From Antitrichia curtipendula (taxonomy: Eukaryota; Streptophyta; Bryopsida; Hypnales; Leucodontaceae), in NCBI GenBank assembly GCA_951230915.1, contig OX579635.1, positions 16,926,001 through 16,990,000 of the forward strand: 64,000 nucleotides of DNA, given 5' to 3'. How positions within the stretch are numbered: the stretch's first letter is position 1; the number at the start of each line of letters is the position of its first letter. This document shows positions 1-11,825 of this stretch, piece by piece. The notes beneath the pieces are model-generated. The model saw only the letters and a program-made list of their open reading frames with translations. It searched no databases and had not been told where the DNA came from. Both the position numbers and the translations under genes were made by a program.

Positions 1-1676
1 GAATAGGAAGGAAACTTCCATTTGGTTGGTAATTTTCAGTTAGAATGGACGACAGAGATCATTTGAAAGTACAATTGTACTCTACTTATTATATGAGTCC
101 AGGCAAGTTGTCAGAGAAAATTTAGCCGCTTTGTACATATCATTCATTTTTGGCATCTCATTTGCCAATTCATTAAAATCGTCTCACTACGGACTCTTTT
201 GGAGTTCCCAGCGACTATTTTGGAGATTTTGGAGTTTTTTTCCTCCACGTTTTTTCTAGTTTCTTGTTTCCCTATGTTCTAATGTCATCATGGAGGGATC
301 TTTCAAAGAATTTCTATGCTAAAGGAAATAGTGGATTTTCTTTGCAAGGATTTTCATAAATTTTCTCCAAATCCCTGGTGTGCAATCCAAATCTATAGAT
401 TTTGAAACACATTGACGCATCTTACATTTTTACGTTGATTCCACCTAATATTTGGTAGATTTTAGAGATGAAAATTGTCCCATATCAATTGGCAAGGGTA
501 CCGTGAGGTTGGTCACATAAGACTTGTAAGTTGTCGACCTTGAAGACAATGTGTTCATTTCGCAAAAGTCAAACATGTCTACAGTTGGTACATTTAAGAA
601 TCTGAGAAATTTTAAAATACATAAAATTGTAAATTGTCCAAGCAAATGAAATCTACATACTACTAATATTTTGAAATCTAGAAATTGGTCTACACTAACA
701 ATTTTGAATTGTACAAATCAATAAGACTGGAAATTCAAAATCTACAAACCCATCAAATTTCAGTTTCCAAAATCTAAAAACTATATTGATTATGAAAACT
801 AAAATCTACATTAAAATTATATTTTAGAGGCCTAAATCTACATTCTAAAATACTGAAATTTAAAAATTGAATTGATTTTGTGGTGGGGACATCTTCACAT
901 AACACTAAAAAATGCACAGATTTCCTCCTTCAAATTCCGTTAAAGTTCCCTGTCTCAAATTTTCCTGTGAGAGTCACATTCCCTGTGAACAACAGTTTGT
1001 AATATTTCTATGTTTCTTTGGAGGGGATTTGCAGTAGAATGCCTGCAAGGAATTCAAAAAACGCTTCCTGTGTCTTTTTGTACTTTCTCGTCAATTCGCC
1101 AACCTCAATGGTTGAATCTTGTTCAACTTGTTCAAGCTTGCTCAATCAATGCCTGGTCTAAAAAAAAAAGGGACACCATAAGCATGTGATTTTTCCATAG
1201 TCCATGTCCATAGCTACTTGTAGAAATGGGCTCCATTGGGGTTATCTAGTCCGACTAACATCTGTACAATTTTTGGAAATGAGCCAATTTAACGAAGTAG
1301 ACGTTCTTTTCTTCAAGTCTTCAGTCATTTCCGAAATTCGCTGATGAATATCAATCAACCATCATCAGAAGGGAAGAAGGGTAACTGGTCGCCAATTGGA
1401 GGTTCCTAGCCTCTTCACCTGGCCCCTGCTTGGGCCAAGGTTCAACTGAAGGATTTGACTCTGACTAGCTAGCCAGGCCTTTAAATTTGCAGGGTTTCGG
1501 CACCAAAAAATGTGACACAACGCTACCGCACACTAAGCTCTCTACAGTAGGAAAGGTTTAGATTTACGTTTCAGGCCGGGCATCCTGAAAGTGTCGAAGT
1601 CCTGGTCAGGAATGTCTCCAATTTAAGGAATTGACGTTCTTAAATCACTGCGTTCGTTGTGATCGCTCTGATGAAC
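1..1676 (+). repeat. R1 interspersed repeat, copy 1 (interrupted, left end off window)
   Basis: Bases 1-189 and about 1075-1676 match, with scattered changes, the stretch at about 5610-6430. Between them, 190-1073 is extra DNA absent from the other copy, so it is probably a later insertion. I could not find clear terminal repeats on that insertion. No convincing coding region is present. Confidence 0.7.
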
Positions 1677-3204
1677 CAAAGCTGCCCTCTTGGACTTTTT
1701 GATTCAAGTGTCTGTTTAATTCAGCATTGTATCCTACAACCTCAAGATTCATAGGACTTTACAGGTATCCTCACATCGATCTGTAATTGTAGTTGTGTCC
1801 ATTACTAGTTTAATTTGTACAATATACTGATAAGATTGGTCGTTTTTTTGTGTATTGGCTGAATTTGGATCAAAAGACGTGTACGAGATCACTAAACGTC
1901 TATATCGAACGTTAAATTGGCGATATTCCACAAGTGAAAGCTTGTGTCTTACATCTTCACGAAGGTCTAATTTCAGGTCACTAAGTATAGATTGGGGTTC
2001 AAGCTGCGCGGCTTGAACTGCGCCAAAGTGATGGAATATCGCCAATGTAACGAAATTAATTGACGTTAATGATGGTTTAACTAAATGCCAATAGTGTAAT
2101 TGAATGACGACAGTTCTTCACCGCAATTGCGCAGATACCAATTAGTGCCACCCTTTCCACATGTTGACTCAATGACAATTGATAAGGACTCATTTGATTG
2201 CTTTAGCTCCTTTTGTCGTAATTCATAAATGAACAAATTTCAAGAAATTTGAACAGTCAATTCCATAATTTTGGCACTCTAGCTGGTTGTGACTTCAAGT
2301 GCATTTGAAATTAATTTGTACTTCGAGTGCACCAAATCAGAGTGCATGAATATGCACTGTAATGTCAAAATGCACTTGTGCTTTCAAAATTTGTGACATG
2401 GACATCTTTCGCAGTCCATTTTAATTGATACGATAATTCCTGAATCTTGTATCAATGTGCGCTGAATGATCATACATTCGGAAATTTTGCTTAGCGATCT
2501 AGAAGAATTAATGTGTGCTTGATAACAGTGATGATCTGATAATGAAAAAAAGAAATTATTTTTCTGCTTTGGAGTGAATACTCTTTATTAATAGCGCGTT
2601 TAAATTTCTTTAAAATGGCGGAATTCCACTACTTTGACAGTTTCAGTGGGTGCGCGGCCTGAAATATCAAGCTATTACATCAGCCCTAGTTTTTAGAGTA
2701 TTGCTTAGACGAAGGTCACGGTTTTTGGAGCCTAGAATATCTCCAATTTAATGAAACTGACGCTTTCAACAGGAAGTAGTGAATTCTAGTGAATTCTAAC
2801 CCGTGGAGGATATCAAGTATACATACCGTCAACTGAAGGTTCTGATCTTCTCCGCTTACATTCAGGCAGATTTTCATCGATCATGCAGGAACTTGGGGGA
2901 TTACTTTCGAGGCTGTCAAGGAGCTATTTCAAGAAATAGTTTAATTAACATATGTCATCTCCCGATATATCTAACTTGTCTGTCAAACAAAGAGTGACAA
3001 GCATAGTACATCAGTGGGCTGTACGCAAGATATGTCCTAACCGTCACACTGAAGATTGCTAATTGCAAACCGCACTCGATCTGAATACATAAGTTAGGGA
3101 TTACTCTTCAAATGATTCAATTATGACGCACTGCCGCCTTGTTGACGCAAAGAGCGAATGCATAACTTATAGCTCTTCGTCTCTACTCTTGTCGAAAGTT
3201 AACA

Positions 3205-3347
3205 TAGTCAATTTCATGGCGGTATAACTGAACTCTGGCGCTTTTACAGTTTAGAACGCCCGTTCTGAACTCTATACCGGTCCTAGATGGTCAAAATGTC
3301 ACTGTCAAAATGGCGCAATAATACCACCATTTTAATGAAATTGACCA
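3205..3347. mobile_element. M1-family MITE with an empty-site match
   Basis: The inverted ends are TAGTCAATTTCATGG and, on the other strand, TGGTCAATTTCATTAAAATGG. TTAACA flanks both sides (3199-3204 and 3348-3353). The paralogous block at 32275-32280 has a single TTAACA and no insert, so this is a real insertion of 143 bp with a 5-6 bp target duplication. Inside is the imperfect palindrome TTTAGAACGCCCGTTCTGAA. Confidence 0.75.
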
Positions 3348-3948
3348 TTAACAGAGTCGGCAGTAGAGAGACATATTTTGATGGAGCTCGAGGTTCATCC
3401 ATACATGTGTACGAAGAGTCACCAATATGTCATTGAAAAATGGCTGGAATTGCCAAACAAATTTATCCTGTACAGAACTCAAGTATCTGAGGCAGAAAGC
3501 AAGTGTTTGATTGATCAGATGCATAGAACAGTGTTATATACACGACATCTTTGCCCTGAAACTAAGCAGCCTATTAATTCACGAACTAATTTACTAAGTG
3601 GTGCTTAATCTACTCTTTGGGTACTGCCCCGGAAGTACACAAAGTCACAAACTAGTAAGTACTCTTAATCAGACGAACTCAAGGTTCTATGCAGTTCGGA
3701 GTTCATCCAATGTCATCTCTGTGGATGGAACAACAAGAACCTCATATTCGGTACAAATGGTCCAGTGGCGCTGTTTAATCTGCCCTCAGATCTATACCAA
3801 TCCGAGTCAGCTTTTTGCACTCTGGTCACTTCATAGTGGCGCTCTTAAACCCCGTAATTGAACGAATGTGACAAATCAACAAACAATTATGTGCGAAATT
3901 TTTTGCACTCTCTACTTCGCTCAGCTCTATGCATTCCTAGCTACCTAG

Positions 3949-4362
3949 CTATCTACCGTAGCTCCAGAACTTCCACTGGAACTTGGGCCATGTCGGGAAC
4001 CAGGTGTAGTACGACCTCCGCTTCGGGACCACCAGAGTGGCCGGACGAGGATCGACGTCGTCCTTGATTTGGCCCCGAGCAACCATTTCCAGTTGTAACT
4101 TACCTTCGGAGATCGTCACTTTCATGCGCTCGAAATCACAGCAGTCGTCCGAAGTGAAAATCATCTTGGTGAGCACATGACCAGCAGTTGCAGGCTCCAA
4201 GGAAAACTCTTGGTACGTCCAGTGGATGTCGATCTCGAGGTTGTGCTCCGATCCGTCCGCAATTATGGCCAATTTGGCAAAACAGCTATTGCTGCCAACT
4301 CGAAGGACCAACTCTTGCTGGGTGCGGTTGACGATCGCGGTCTTCACCTTCGTGTTCACCAT
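3949..4362 (-). CDS. Small conserved plant-like protein, locus 1 (unknown function)
   Basis: This is a 137-residue single-exon frame starting at the ATG at 4362. I chose that start because the paralogues align from this methionine (MVNTKVKTAIVNRT). The core has a hydrophobic beta-rich pattern with a G-x-x-x-C-F-x-K-L-A segment near residues 24-32, WTYQEF near 50, and a SDDCCDFE motif near 71-78. The tail is basic and aromatic and ends FQWKFWSYGR. The pattern resembles short plant proteins of unknown function that I believe are catalogued as DUF7748; that name needs a profile check. A near-identical copy lies at 32849-33262 (six replacements seen by eye) and a divergent one at 28256-28654. Replacements are few and no stop occurs, so the frame is probably maintained. 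There is no signal peptide or membrane segment. Biochemical role unknown. Confidence 0.7.
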   Translation of the reverse strand: MVNTKVKTAIVNRTQQELVLRVGSNSCFAKLAIIADGSEHNLEIDIHWTYQEFSLEPATAGHVLTKMIFTSDDCCDFERMKVTISEGKLQLEMVARGQIKDDVDPRPATLVVPKRRSYYTWFPTWPKFQWKFWSYGR

Positions 4363-4982
4363 GACGACCAAATCGACAGTAGATCGATTGACAGACGTAC
4401 TACTGATCGACCTGAATATTCACTGTGGTGCGGGGGACGACTGCAGCTGGTCAGATATACAAGAGCCGGGATAAGAGCGAGCAGTTAAGAGAACACTTTC
4501 AATGGCATGCACTTTGGGAGTTCTTCATCGTGTAAGCTCAGCATATAATACTGTACCTGTATAAGGTTTCAAGTTCGACGTTGAGTGCGTGCCGTGCCGA
4601 AGAAAGAAAGCGGTTAAATTATGTCGGCGGATGACGGGGGGTCTGCAACTTCAGACAATCTCCCAAGTCCTTGCAAGTTGAAATTTCCTACGAGAGAGCA
4701 GCCGACTTTTTAGGATTCTACTTGAGGTTCTACCCCAGTACCCAGTAACCCACACGATGGAATCAGACCTTTGTGATGACATACCGACGTCACAATTTTT
4801 GGTTTGTGAAGCATCGCCAATTTTGACGAAATCGACGTTGCAGGTGAATTATGACAATTTTTGGAGCCCAGATCAAATCGCGCCATTTCAACGATATTGA
4901 CGATGCTAGCTAGTCCTGACCGACATACTGGAACCACGGAATCGGTAAGCGGTACGCGGTACTAGCGGTATTCCACAAACAA

Positions 4983-5299
4983 GGCCAATATCGTTAAAAT
5001 GGCGAAATTCCGTAACTTTGGCAGTTTTCACAGTTCAGAGCGGCCGCTCTGAGATGTTCAACTGTCCTAGATTTCTGAAATCTAAATAGTTTCTAGATGT
5101 CTGAAATCTACAACAGTCACAGATGTTGCTTTCAAAGTTCAGACCGTGCAATTTGAAATGTACAGTAGTGCTAGATTTCTGAAATCTATAAGAGGTAAAG
5201 ATTTATGTAATCTACACCCCTGTTAGATGTCACTTTTGCAGTTCAAAGTGGCTGCTCTGAAAATGGCATACGGAATACCGCCATTTTAACGAAATTGCC
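4983..5299. mobile_element. M1-family MITE
   Basis: The ends are GGCCAATATCGTTAAAATGG and the complement of ATTTTAACGAAATTGCC. Near the left end is a 20-bp near-perfect palindrome (5034-5053, TTCAGAGCGGCCGCTCTGAG), and near the right end is a weaker version. The body repeats the phrase 'tagatttctgaaatctat'. It is non-coding. Target duplication is not clear. Confidence 0.65.
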
Positions 5300-5305
5300 A
5301 TTAAA

Positions 5306-6430
5306 CCCAAAATATCTTCACAGCGGTCTAATTTCAGGCCACAAATTAGGAAAGGTATAGATTTTGGATTCAGCCCAGGCAACCTAAACCATGCCAATGG
5401 AATATCGCTAATTTAACAAAATTGATGTCCATTAATAGTAGAAAGAAAAAGCAGTGTTGTAGACACCAAAATAATTTCATTTATGAAATACACTAGATAT
5501 ATATTGGTGCAAAAGCAAAGTTTCTCAATGGAAATAACATCCCCGGCCACTTTCTTGGAGTGGTGAGGGATGTTTTTTCCATAAAATATGCAGGATTGAT
5601 TTGGTATAGTAAGGAAATTTCCATTTGGTTGGTAATTTTCATTTAGAATTCCAGACAACAAAGATAATTTGAAAGTACAATTGTACTCTATTTATTATAT
5701 CAGCCCAAGCAAGTTTCAGAGGAAAATTTAGCCGCTTTGTACATATCATTCATTTTTGGCATCTCATTTGCCAATTTCATTGAAATCGTCTTTTGTACTT
5801 TTTTGTCAATGTGCCAACTTCAATGGTTGAATCTTGTTAAACTTGTTCAAGCATGCTCAATCAATGCCTAGTCTACAAAAAAGGACACTATAAAGGAAAA
5901 AGGATATAAGCATGTGATTTATCCATAGTCCTTGTGCATAGCTACATAACCATCACAACCTACAGAAATGGGATCCATCGGGGTTATCTAGTCCAACTAA
6001 CATCTACAGGTATAATTTTTGGAAATCAACCAATTTAATGAAATAGACATTCTTTTCTTCAAGTCTTCAGTCATTTCCAAAATTTGCTATTGAATATCAA
6101 TCAAACATCATCAGAAGGGAAGAAAGATAATACTTGGCTGCCAATTGGAGGTAATACTTCACTTGGCCTCCCTACTTGGCGTTTTGGCCCAAGGCTCAAT
6201 TGGAGGTTTTGACTCTGACTAGCTAGCCAGGCCTTTAAATTGGCATGATTTCAGTACCAAAAAATGTAACACAAAGCTACCATACACTAAGCTATCTGAA
6301 GTAGGACAGGTTTAGATTTATGTTTTAGACTAGGCATCCTGAAAGTGCCAAAATTATGTCCAGAATGCCTCTAATTTAAGGAATTGATGTTCTTAAATCA
6401 CTGCGTTTGTTGTGATCGCTTTGATGAACT
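5306..6430 (+). repeat. R1 interspersed repeat, copy 2 (most complete)
   Basis: This is the longest uninterrupted copy. Its left 320 bp match, on the opposite strand, the flanks of the piggyBac element (19086-19281 and 27918-28239). Its right part matches copy 1. It is non-coding and begins and ends with variants of the motif AATTTAACNAAATTGANGT, so it may itself be a large non-autonomous element. Confidence 0.65.
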
Positions 6431-6871
6431 ATTAGTGGATGAAATCCATCCACATTCAACTTAGGGTTTCATCCATTGCTTGATCCTTAGGTTAGTCTTG
6501 TATTTCCATCAATTGATACTTTTGTTTGTTTGTTGCATTTATAGAGGGGGTGACAAGTTGGCCAAGTTAACTTAGGCTTGGTTCAACCTCACACAAACCT
6601 CCTCAAAAATATCTAGAGTGCCAAAGTGAATGGCTTGAGACTCTCTATGGAGATGTTTGGTCCCATGTTCATCATCCGGATAGTGCAGTAGCAATAGCAC
6701 GTTTAATTAAAAAATGATTCCCAAACAATCCAAAATTGAAACTTAACTAAAACATTACTACCTGAACCAATATCATCACATATTTTTCATGATTTATTTT
6801 CAGGAAATTGAAGCTTGTTGTAGCCATTGAGACCAAGAACTTTCACATGGACACTGAAATTTAAAACTTAC
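6431..6871. other. Intergenic, no feature seen
   Basis: AT-rich unique-looking sequence. I see no gene, tandem repeat or clear inverted repeat. Confidence 0.6.
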
Positions 6872-7910
6872 CTCAATGAGTTGTAGTAATAAGGAGCCAT
6901 TCTTGGACTTGGAAAGGTTGCTGACATCGCCAAATTCTTCCATGAGAGCCTTGGATGCAATGCAATACTTTAGTATATGAAGAAAAAATATGCAAACTAA
7001 ACGACATTATTGAATTGCATAGAACATCCAATTACTCCACAAGCATAGACAATCTATTTGCAAACGAAATACTAGTGAAGCAGCCGTACCTAAATTGGAC
7101 CATCAAAACCTACAAATAAAATGTGAATTTTACAAAGTCTAAGTGTGGCATCACATGCCTAGCATAAGAAAAAGATCACCTAAGGTTTGTACAATCTTGG
7201 CCATGGCGAACTTGAACATATTCCTCCATCATGGTCCAAACCTCCCAAATTGCCACATCAAATTGTACTCCCCATGCAATCTCAAGTCTACTTTGCATTG
7301 CACACATAACACGTCCTACAAAAACAAAGCATAAAAGTGACGCACAAACAATGCACTAGTAGTCATCTACGTAAAGATTTGTCCTATCATCAATCAATTC
7401 AATGATCCAAAAACATCAAATGTTGCACCCAGAAACTATCAGACATGAACTACTTATCAATTATCCAAACTCAGTGAAATATACAATGAATATGCCTTTA
7501 AATCAGACCACTATTCAAATTGACAAAAGAAAATATGGGTCATACAATACTCATCCATCATGTTGTCTTAGAATTGCCCTTTTGACATATCACATTGAGA
7601 ATAATGGGCAAAGTAATATAATCTGTAGCCTTTCCAAAAATCTTGAGCCCTGTTGTAGAAGATTGCAAATTAATTCCAAAGCAGCAACTACGGTCATTGC
7701 AAAAACACATGCAAGGCTCAAACACAAGGTACAATCCTCATTGTCAAGAATAATTTTGACATTCTCAAAGCACTTGATGAACCGCGCAGCTATCATTGAT
7801 CCTTGTTGGAGCTTCCCTACCCCAAAATCAAACAAAAACTTGCCCATTAGGAGTGCAATTTATTAGGACTTGCATGGGTCTTTTGTTTATGAAAGCCATG
7901 ATAGGCTTAA
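6872..7910 (-). pseudogene. Decayed multi-exon gene, possibly hAT-transposase-like
   Basis: On the minus strand, 7315-7180 is bounded by a good acceptor (TTTTTGTAG) and a donor (GTGATC), and 6949-6872 ends at a donor GTAAGT. Both are free of stops. Upstream, about 7895-7845 reads RPMQVLINCTPNGQVFV. This resembles the start of the hAT-associated DUF659 region, where a short conserved N-x-x-x-x-x-G-x-x-F pattern precedes the first catalytic segment. A second frame from an ATG at 7847 encodes about 85 residues. Frames do not join cleanly and stops interrupt the DUF659-like stretch, so this is most likely a relic. The hAT assignment is weak; it could also be an unrelated host gene fragment. Confidence 0.3.
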
Positions 7911-10900
7911 AACGGAACACCATTGCTCCACTGAAATTAAACAGAAAACAAAGAAGCAATGGGACTAATAAAAGTACCCCAAACCAACATGTGGTTACAA
8001 ATGAGTTGAAAGTTTGGGCTTATTCCCATTGTCACAATAATTTGGAAGTAGGTTTGGATTAACAAGGGGACTTTTCTACGAAGATAATTTGTGTGAAAAT
8101 ACTTCCTACCCTCAAGTTTCTAAAGAATCCTAAACCATATCCCCAAACTGCCATTTATCCAAATACCTAGCTTATTATTTCTACTACAACTCTAAAATCG
8201 GCCTATCTGCCTTTCAACTAGCATATCTTATGGACAGTCTCTCCAAATGTATTGAAATTTTGCTACATAGTAAATAACCTTATCAACTCTATATAACAAG
8301 TTTCATCCTAATCCAAGATATTGTCCAAATTTGGTGGACATTTCCCCACTATTGACTTTGTTTAGTCTGCATTTCGACACCTTGTTGTACTTTTGTGCAT
8401 TGCTCATGGATCCCAAGTGCATAGAATTCAAGGTTTTGACATAAAAAAGAAGGTTAATAAAGAAAGGTACCCTCCAAGTTTCATAACCCTAAAACAAAAA
8501 ACTCAATTGGATATAGGCTCCTCAATACACCCTCCTTGATTGCTTTAGATTTCAAACACCTCTACTTTGTAGCTTCATATCTCCTTCTTCACACTAGATC
8601 TAGATCTCATACATGGTATCATGATAGATCAACCTCTCAAGATTTCAGATCCAAAAACTTGCTTAGATCCAACACGTTATCCAAAGACCACACAAAAATC
8701 CTTCACATAAATGTTTGCTTCAACATAAAACTCCACAACTACTACATAGTTTGCACCCCAAGTGCTCTTTCTATACATCCAAACCACTAAAACAAGGAAG
8801 AGAGACAAGGGACCAACCCTTGCCTCAAGTAGCCTCCACAAGTTCCACGATGACTAGCCGCCGGCTAAAGCTAACCCTATCCCTACTAACCCTAGTATCA
8901 ACTACTAACCAATTGGTTATGAACCGGCTACTATCAAAATAACTATACCAAGCTCCTAATACCAACAACTTCTAACTAAGGTAGAATAGCCCATCATGGT
9001 CAAATGACCCATGACAAACACCTAAAGAATGCCTCCATGATGTTTTATCTTGGTTTATCAAATTTTGGGCCGTAATCAATCAATGTCTTACCTAACACTA
9101 ATGGAATAATTAGTGACCTTGTTAAGAACACCTAGCTATTTCAATGTAAATCATTGTAGGAAGTGACTTTTTTAGGCCTTCCATATTAGAAAATATTATG
9201 GTTGTTTTAGAAGAGTAAAGTGAGCATTATGGATATAGTTGCATGTTAGTTTTGAGGTACTTTACAAACTCTTTTAGGCAGAGCACTTCAAAAAATTATA
9301 GTGAATTCATACTTTGTTGAACAATATAATTTCAATTGCTCTTGCTTTTTTCACACTTGTCTATATGTGGGGATTATGTGGGATTTAAAAAATATTCAGC
9401 CATGGCATGAGGACAAACTAGCAATATAACCATGATGGGTTGTTTTACCTTATACTTAAAAATTAGCCTGGGACGTCTCAATTTCTTACATCTTAGCAAA
9501 TCCAACAAGCAAATCGTGGTCTCCATACCATTGACTCCTAAAAGCCCATTGGTGTCTAAGGAGAAAAGTAGTTTAAGATGAAGTTCCTCTCACCCCTAGA
9601 GGCCCATCATTTTCTCATATTTTAAAGAACTTTAACCATGGAATTACAAAAAAATCCAATAATGTCTTTATAACAACCTAATTCTAGAACATTTAGACTC
9701 CACAACATTCACATGTGTGTACTTCGAGATCCATTGATTGATTGTGAAATTTTCCCCAATCGTTGAACTATTTGGATATATACTTTTAATCACTTTTCTA
9801 AGATGATAGTTTGTAGACCACAATAAAGTTAGAATCCACATTGAATGCAATAATTACTTCAAGAATGTGCATTGATTTTGCTCAAACAACGATCATGAAA
9901 AGAAATGGACCATGAATAGTAATATTTCACTTGGCAAGAAAATAGGTGCATCCAAAATTGTGAAGTTCTACATTTTAGATAAAAAAACAATACAAAATGG
10001 TATTTTTTCCTGAACAAGCTATGCAAATTTGAAGACATTTCCAATTACATTTTGGATTGGGCAATAAGATATAAACGTGTTCTAGTTTGATAAAAGTAAC
10101 ATTCATAATTACAGTACATATATTTCATATATCGTTCTTCACTGCATTGCTTGAATCACGGTCATTGTACAATGTGTAACCTTGAAAGGACATGGAAGCA
10201 AAGAAGTGGCCAATGAAAGATTATTTAATAATTATAATTTACAATTATTATAAAATTAATCTGAAAATGAAGAATGCTCCTATGATTCCCAAAATGAAAT
10301 CATTTTTTGCTAAATACTTGAGCGAATAGCGACAAGTCTCATTCTTTCAAGGCTAAAAATGTATATGAATAATTTTGTTTCATTTCATTGATCATCCTTA
10401 TCAACATATCCTAATTACTAAATTTTATGCCGTTTTAATGTACATGATCTTAACACGATAAAAATGTGGCTGAAATCTCTACATTTGGGTAAAAAAAGTA
10501 CACAAATTTGATGGAAGCTATATTTGGGTCCCACCATTGGATGACTATAGAAATAAAAGGATTTACCAAATTTTTAGTCATTTCTATCGTAGCACCTACA
10601 CTAAATAATGAAATTAGGTTGCCTTGACAATTATGTTGCCTTAGCTCAAAAAAATTACTTTACAAGCTATCAAAGCCAATAAACATTTCTACAAATATTT
10701 TACTTTGTATAGTACACATGGAGGTTCATGAGTCGTAATTCGTAAACTCACAATTACAACAATACTTAATTCAAAAAAAAAAATTCTTATGAAGAAACTC
10801 CTCAATATTTATATAGTGTAGAATGTTGAAAAATTAATGTATGAATTGCAAGGTTTTGTGGAGAACCCATGTACATGGCGGCCGCATTAAAGTGCCATCT

Positions 10901-11825
10901 TCAAAACCGTGCTCCAATTCAAAGACTCTCTTTTTCTTGTCTCATGCTTCCTTTCTTCTTTGTGGGGCTCTATTGCTTGCACTGTTCTGGTTGTCTTCTT
11001 CGTTGGCTACTCCTTTGTCATGTTGTTCTTCCTTTCTTGTTCCTCATCATGGTGGTCGGGAGCGCTTCGTTGTTGTTGGAGCGTTGCGGCGACTTGGGGC
11101 GGTTTCATTCCATTGACGATTAGGTCAACTTGCAAAAGTCAATTTTAGTTTGCGATCTTACGCTTCTCTAGAAAAAGCATGGTTCGTCGAGCATTGTCCC
11201 CATACTATTTGAGTTCATTTATTTTCTAACACAGACATTTTCAAAATGTATAGTGGATATGCATGTCTGCTGGTGACTGAATATTGCGCTTATTGCTTTA
11301 TTGAGTTTGGAACCCATGAATTTTAAGTTCACAAATCAGAAATGGGCAAATTTCTTCATCACTTCATTGGGCGTTCTAGAATTGTGGAGAGGGTGCAGCC
11401 GTTAATTGTTGAAATTGTTGATTCATGTATAGGGAATTGTTGAGTTTTAGCGTGTTGAATAGCAAGCAGGTTGATGTTCTGAAAGGCTTTGTAACCCTTT
11501 ACTGTGAATTCCCGGAATTGCGTAATTCCATAATTGCAATGTGTTGTGCCAAATTAAGCAATTCAACACGTTTCTTTAGCTCTCCTTCATTCATATGATA
11601 GTGTTGTAGTTCATTCGACATTCTTATTGAAAGCTTCTGCTAGTAATCGAAATCACAATGTCCAACTTGGTAGAATACTTGGGCTTCTATCTATTGCATT
11701 CCGCCGAACCTCATGTATGTAAATTTGTGTTGCCTCTATGCAAATTAGTGTGACCTCCTTGTTTAGAGGTGGTTGACAGGCCTTCTTAGCCAACACTATT
11801 CACGAAGTGATAAGGCTCATAGCAC
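7911..11825. other. AT-rich intergenic DNA with one partial MITE
   Basis: No supported gene. Around 10588 a sequence starting TACACTAAATAATGAAATTA matches the end of the M3 MITE at 58806-59060, and the following 240 bp resemble 56090-56305. A GC-richer patch at 10860-11120 has open frames with hydrophobic runs but no recognisable protein. Confidence 0.5.

Larger units (their letters stand above)
2480..4760. repeat. Duplicated block D, copy 1 (carries small-gene locus 1)
   Basis: This block matches about 32083-34050 in the same orientation: the flank with 'TAATGAAAAAAA', the coding region at 3949-4362, its upstream DNA, and a shared tail around 4720-4760. Copy 1 is longer because about 600 bp around 2660-3200 and an M1 element at 3205-3347 are absent from copy 2. 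The coding part is the best conserved segment. Confidence 0.75.

Noticed and set aside
4177..4488. Plus-strand frames opposite the small gene (and the equivalents at 33077-33359)
   Set aside because: They are shadows of the conserved minus-strand gene, whose frame is the one kept among all three paralogues.
10841..11148. Hydrophobic open frames in a GC-richer patch
   Set aside because: Three frames overlap with similar length. No motif, start context or splice pattern favours any of them.
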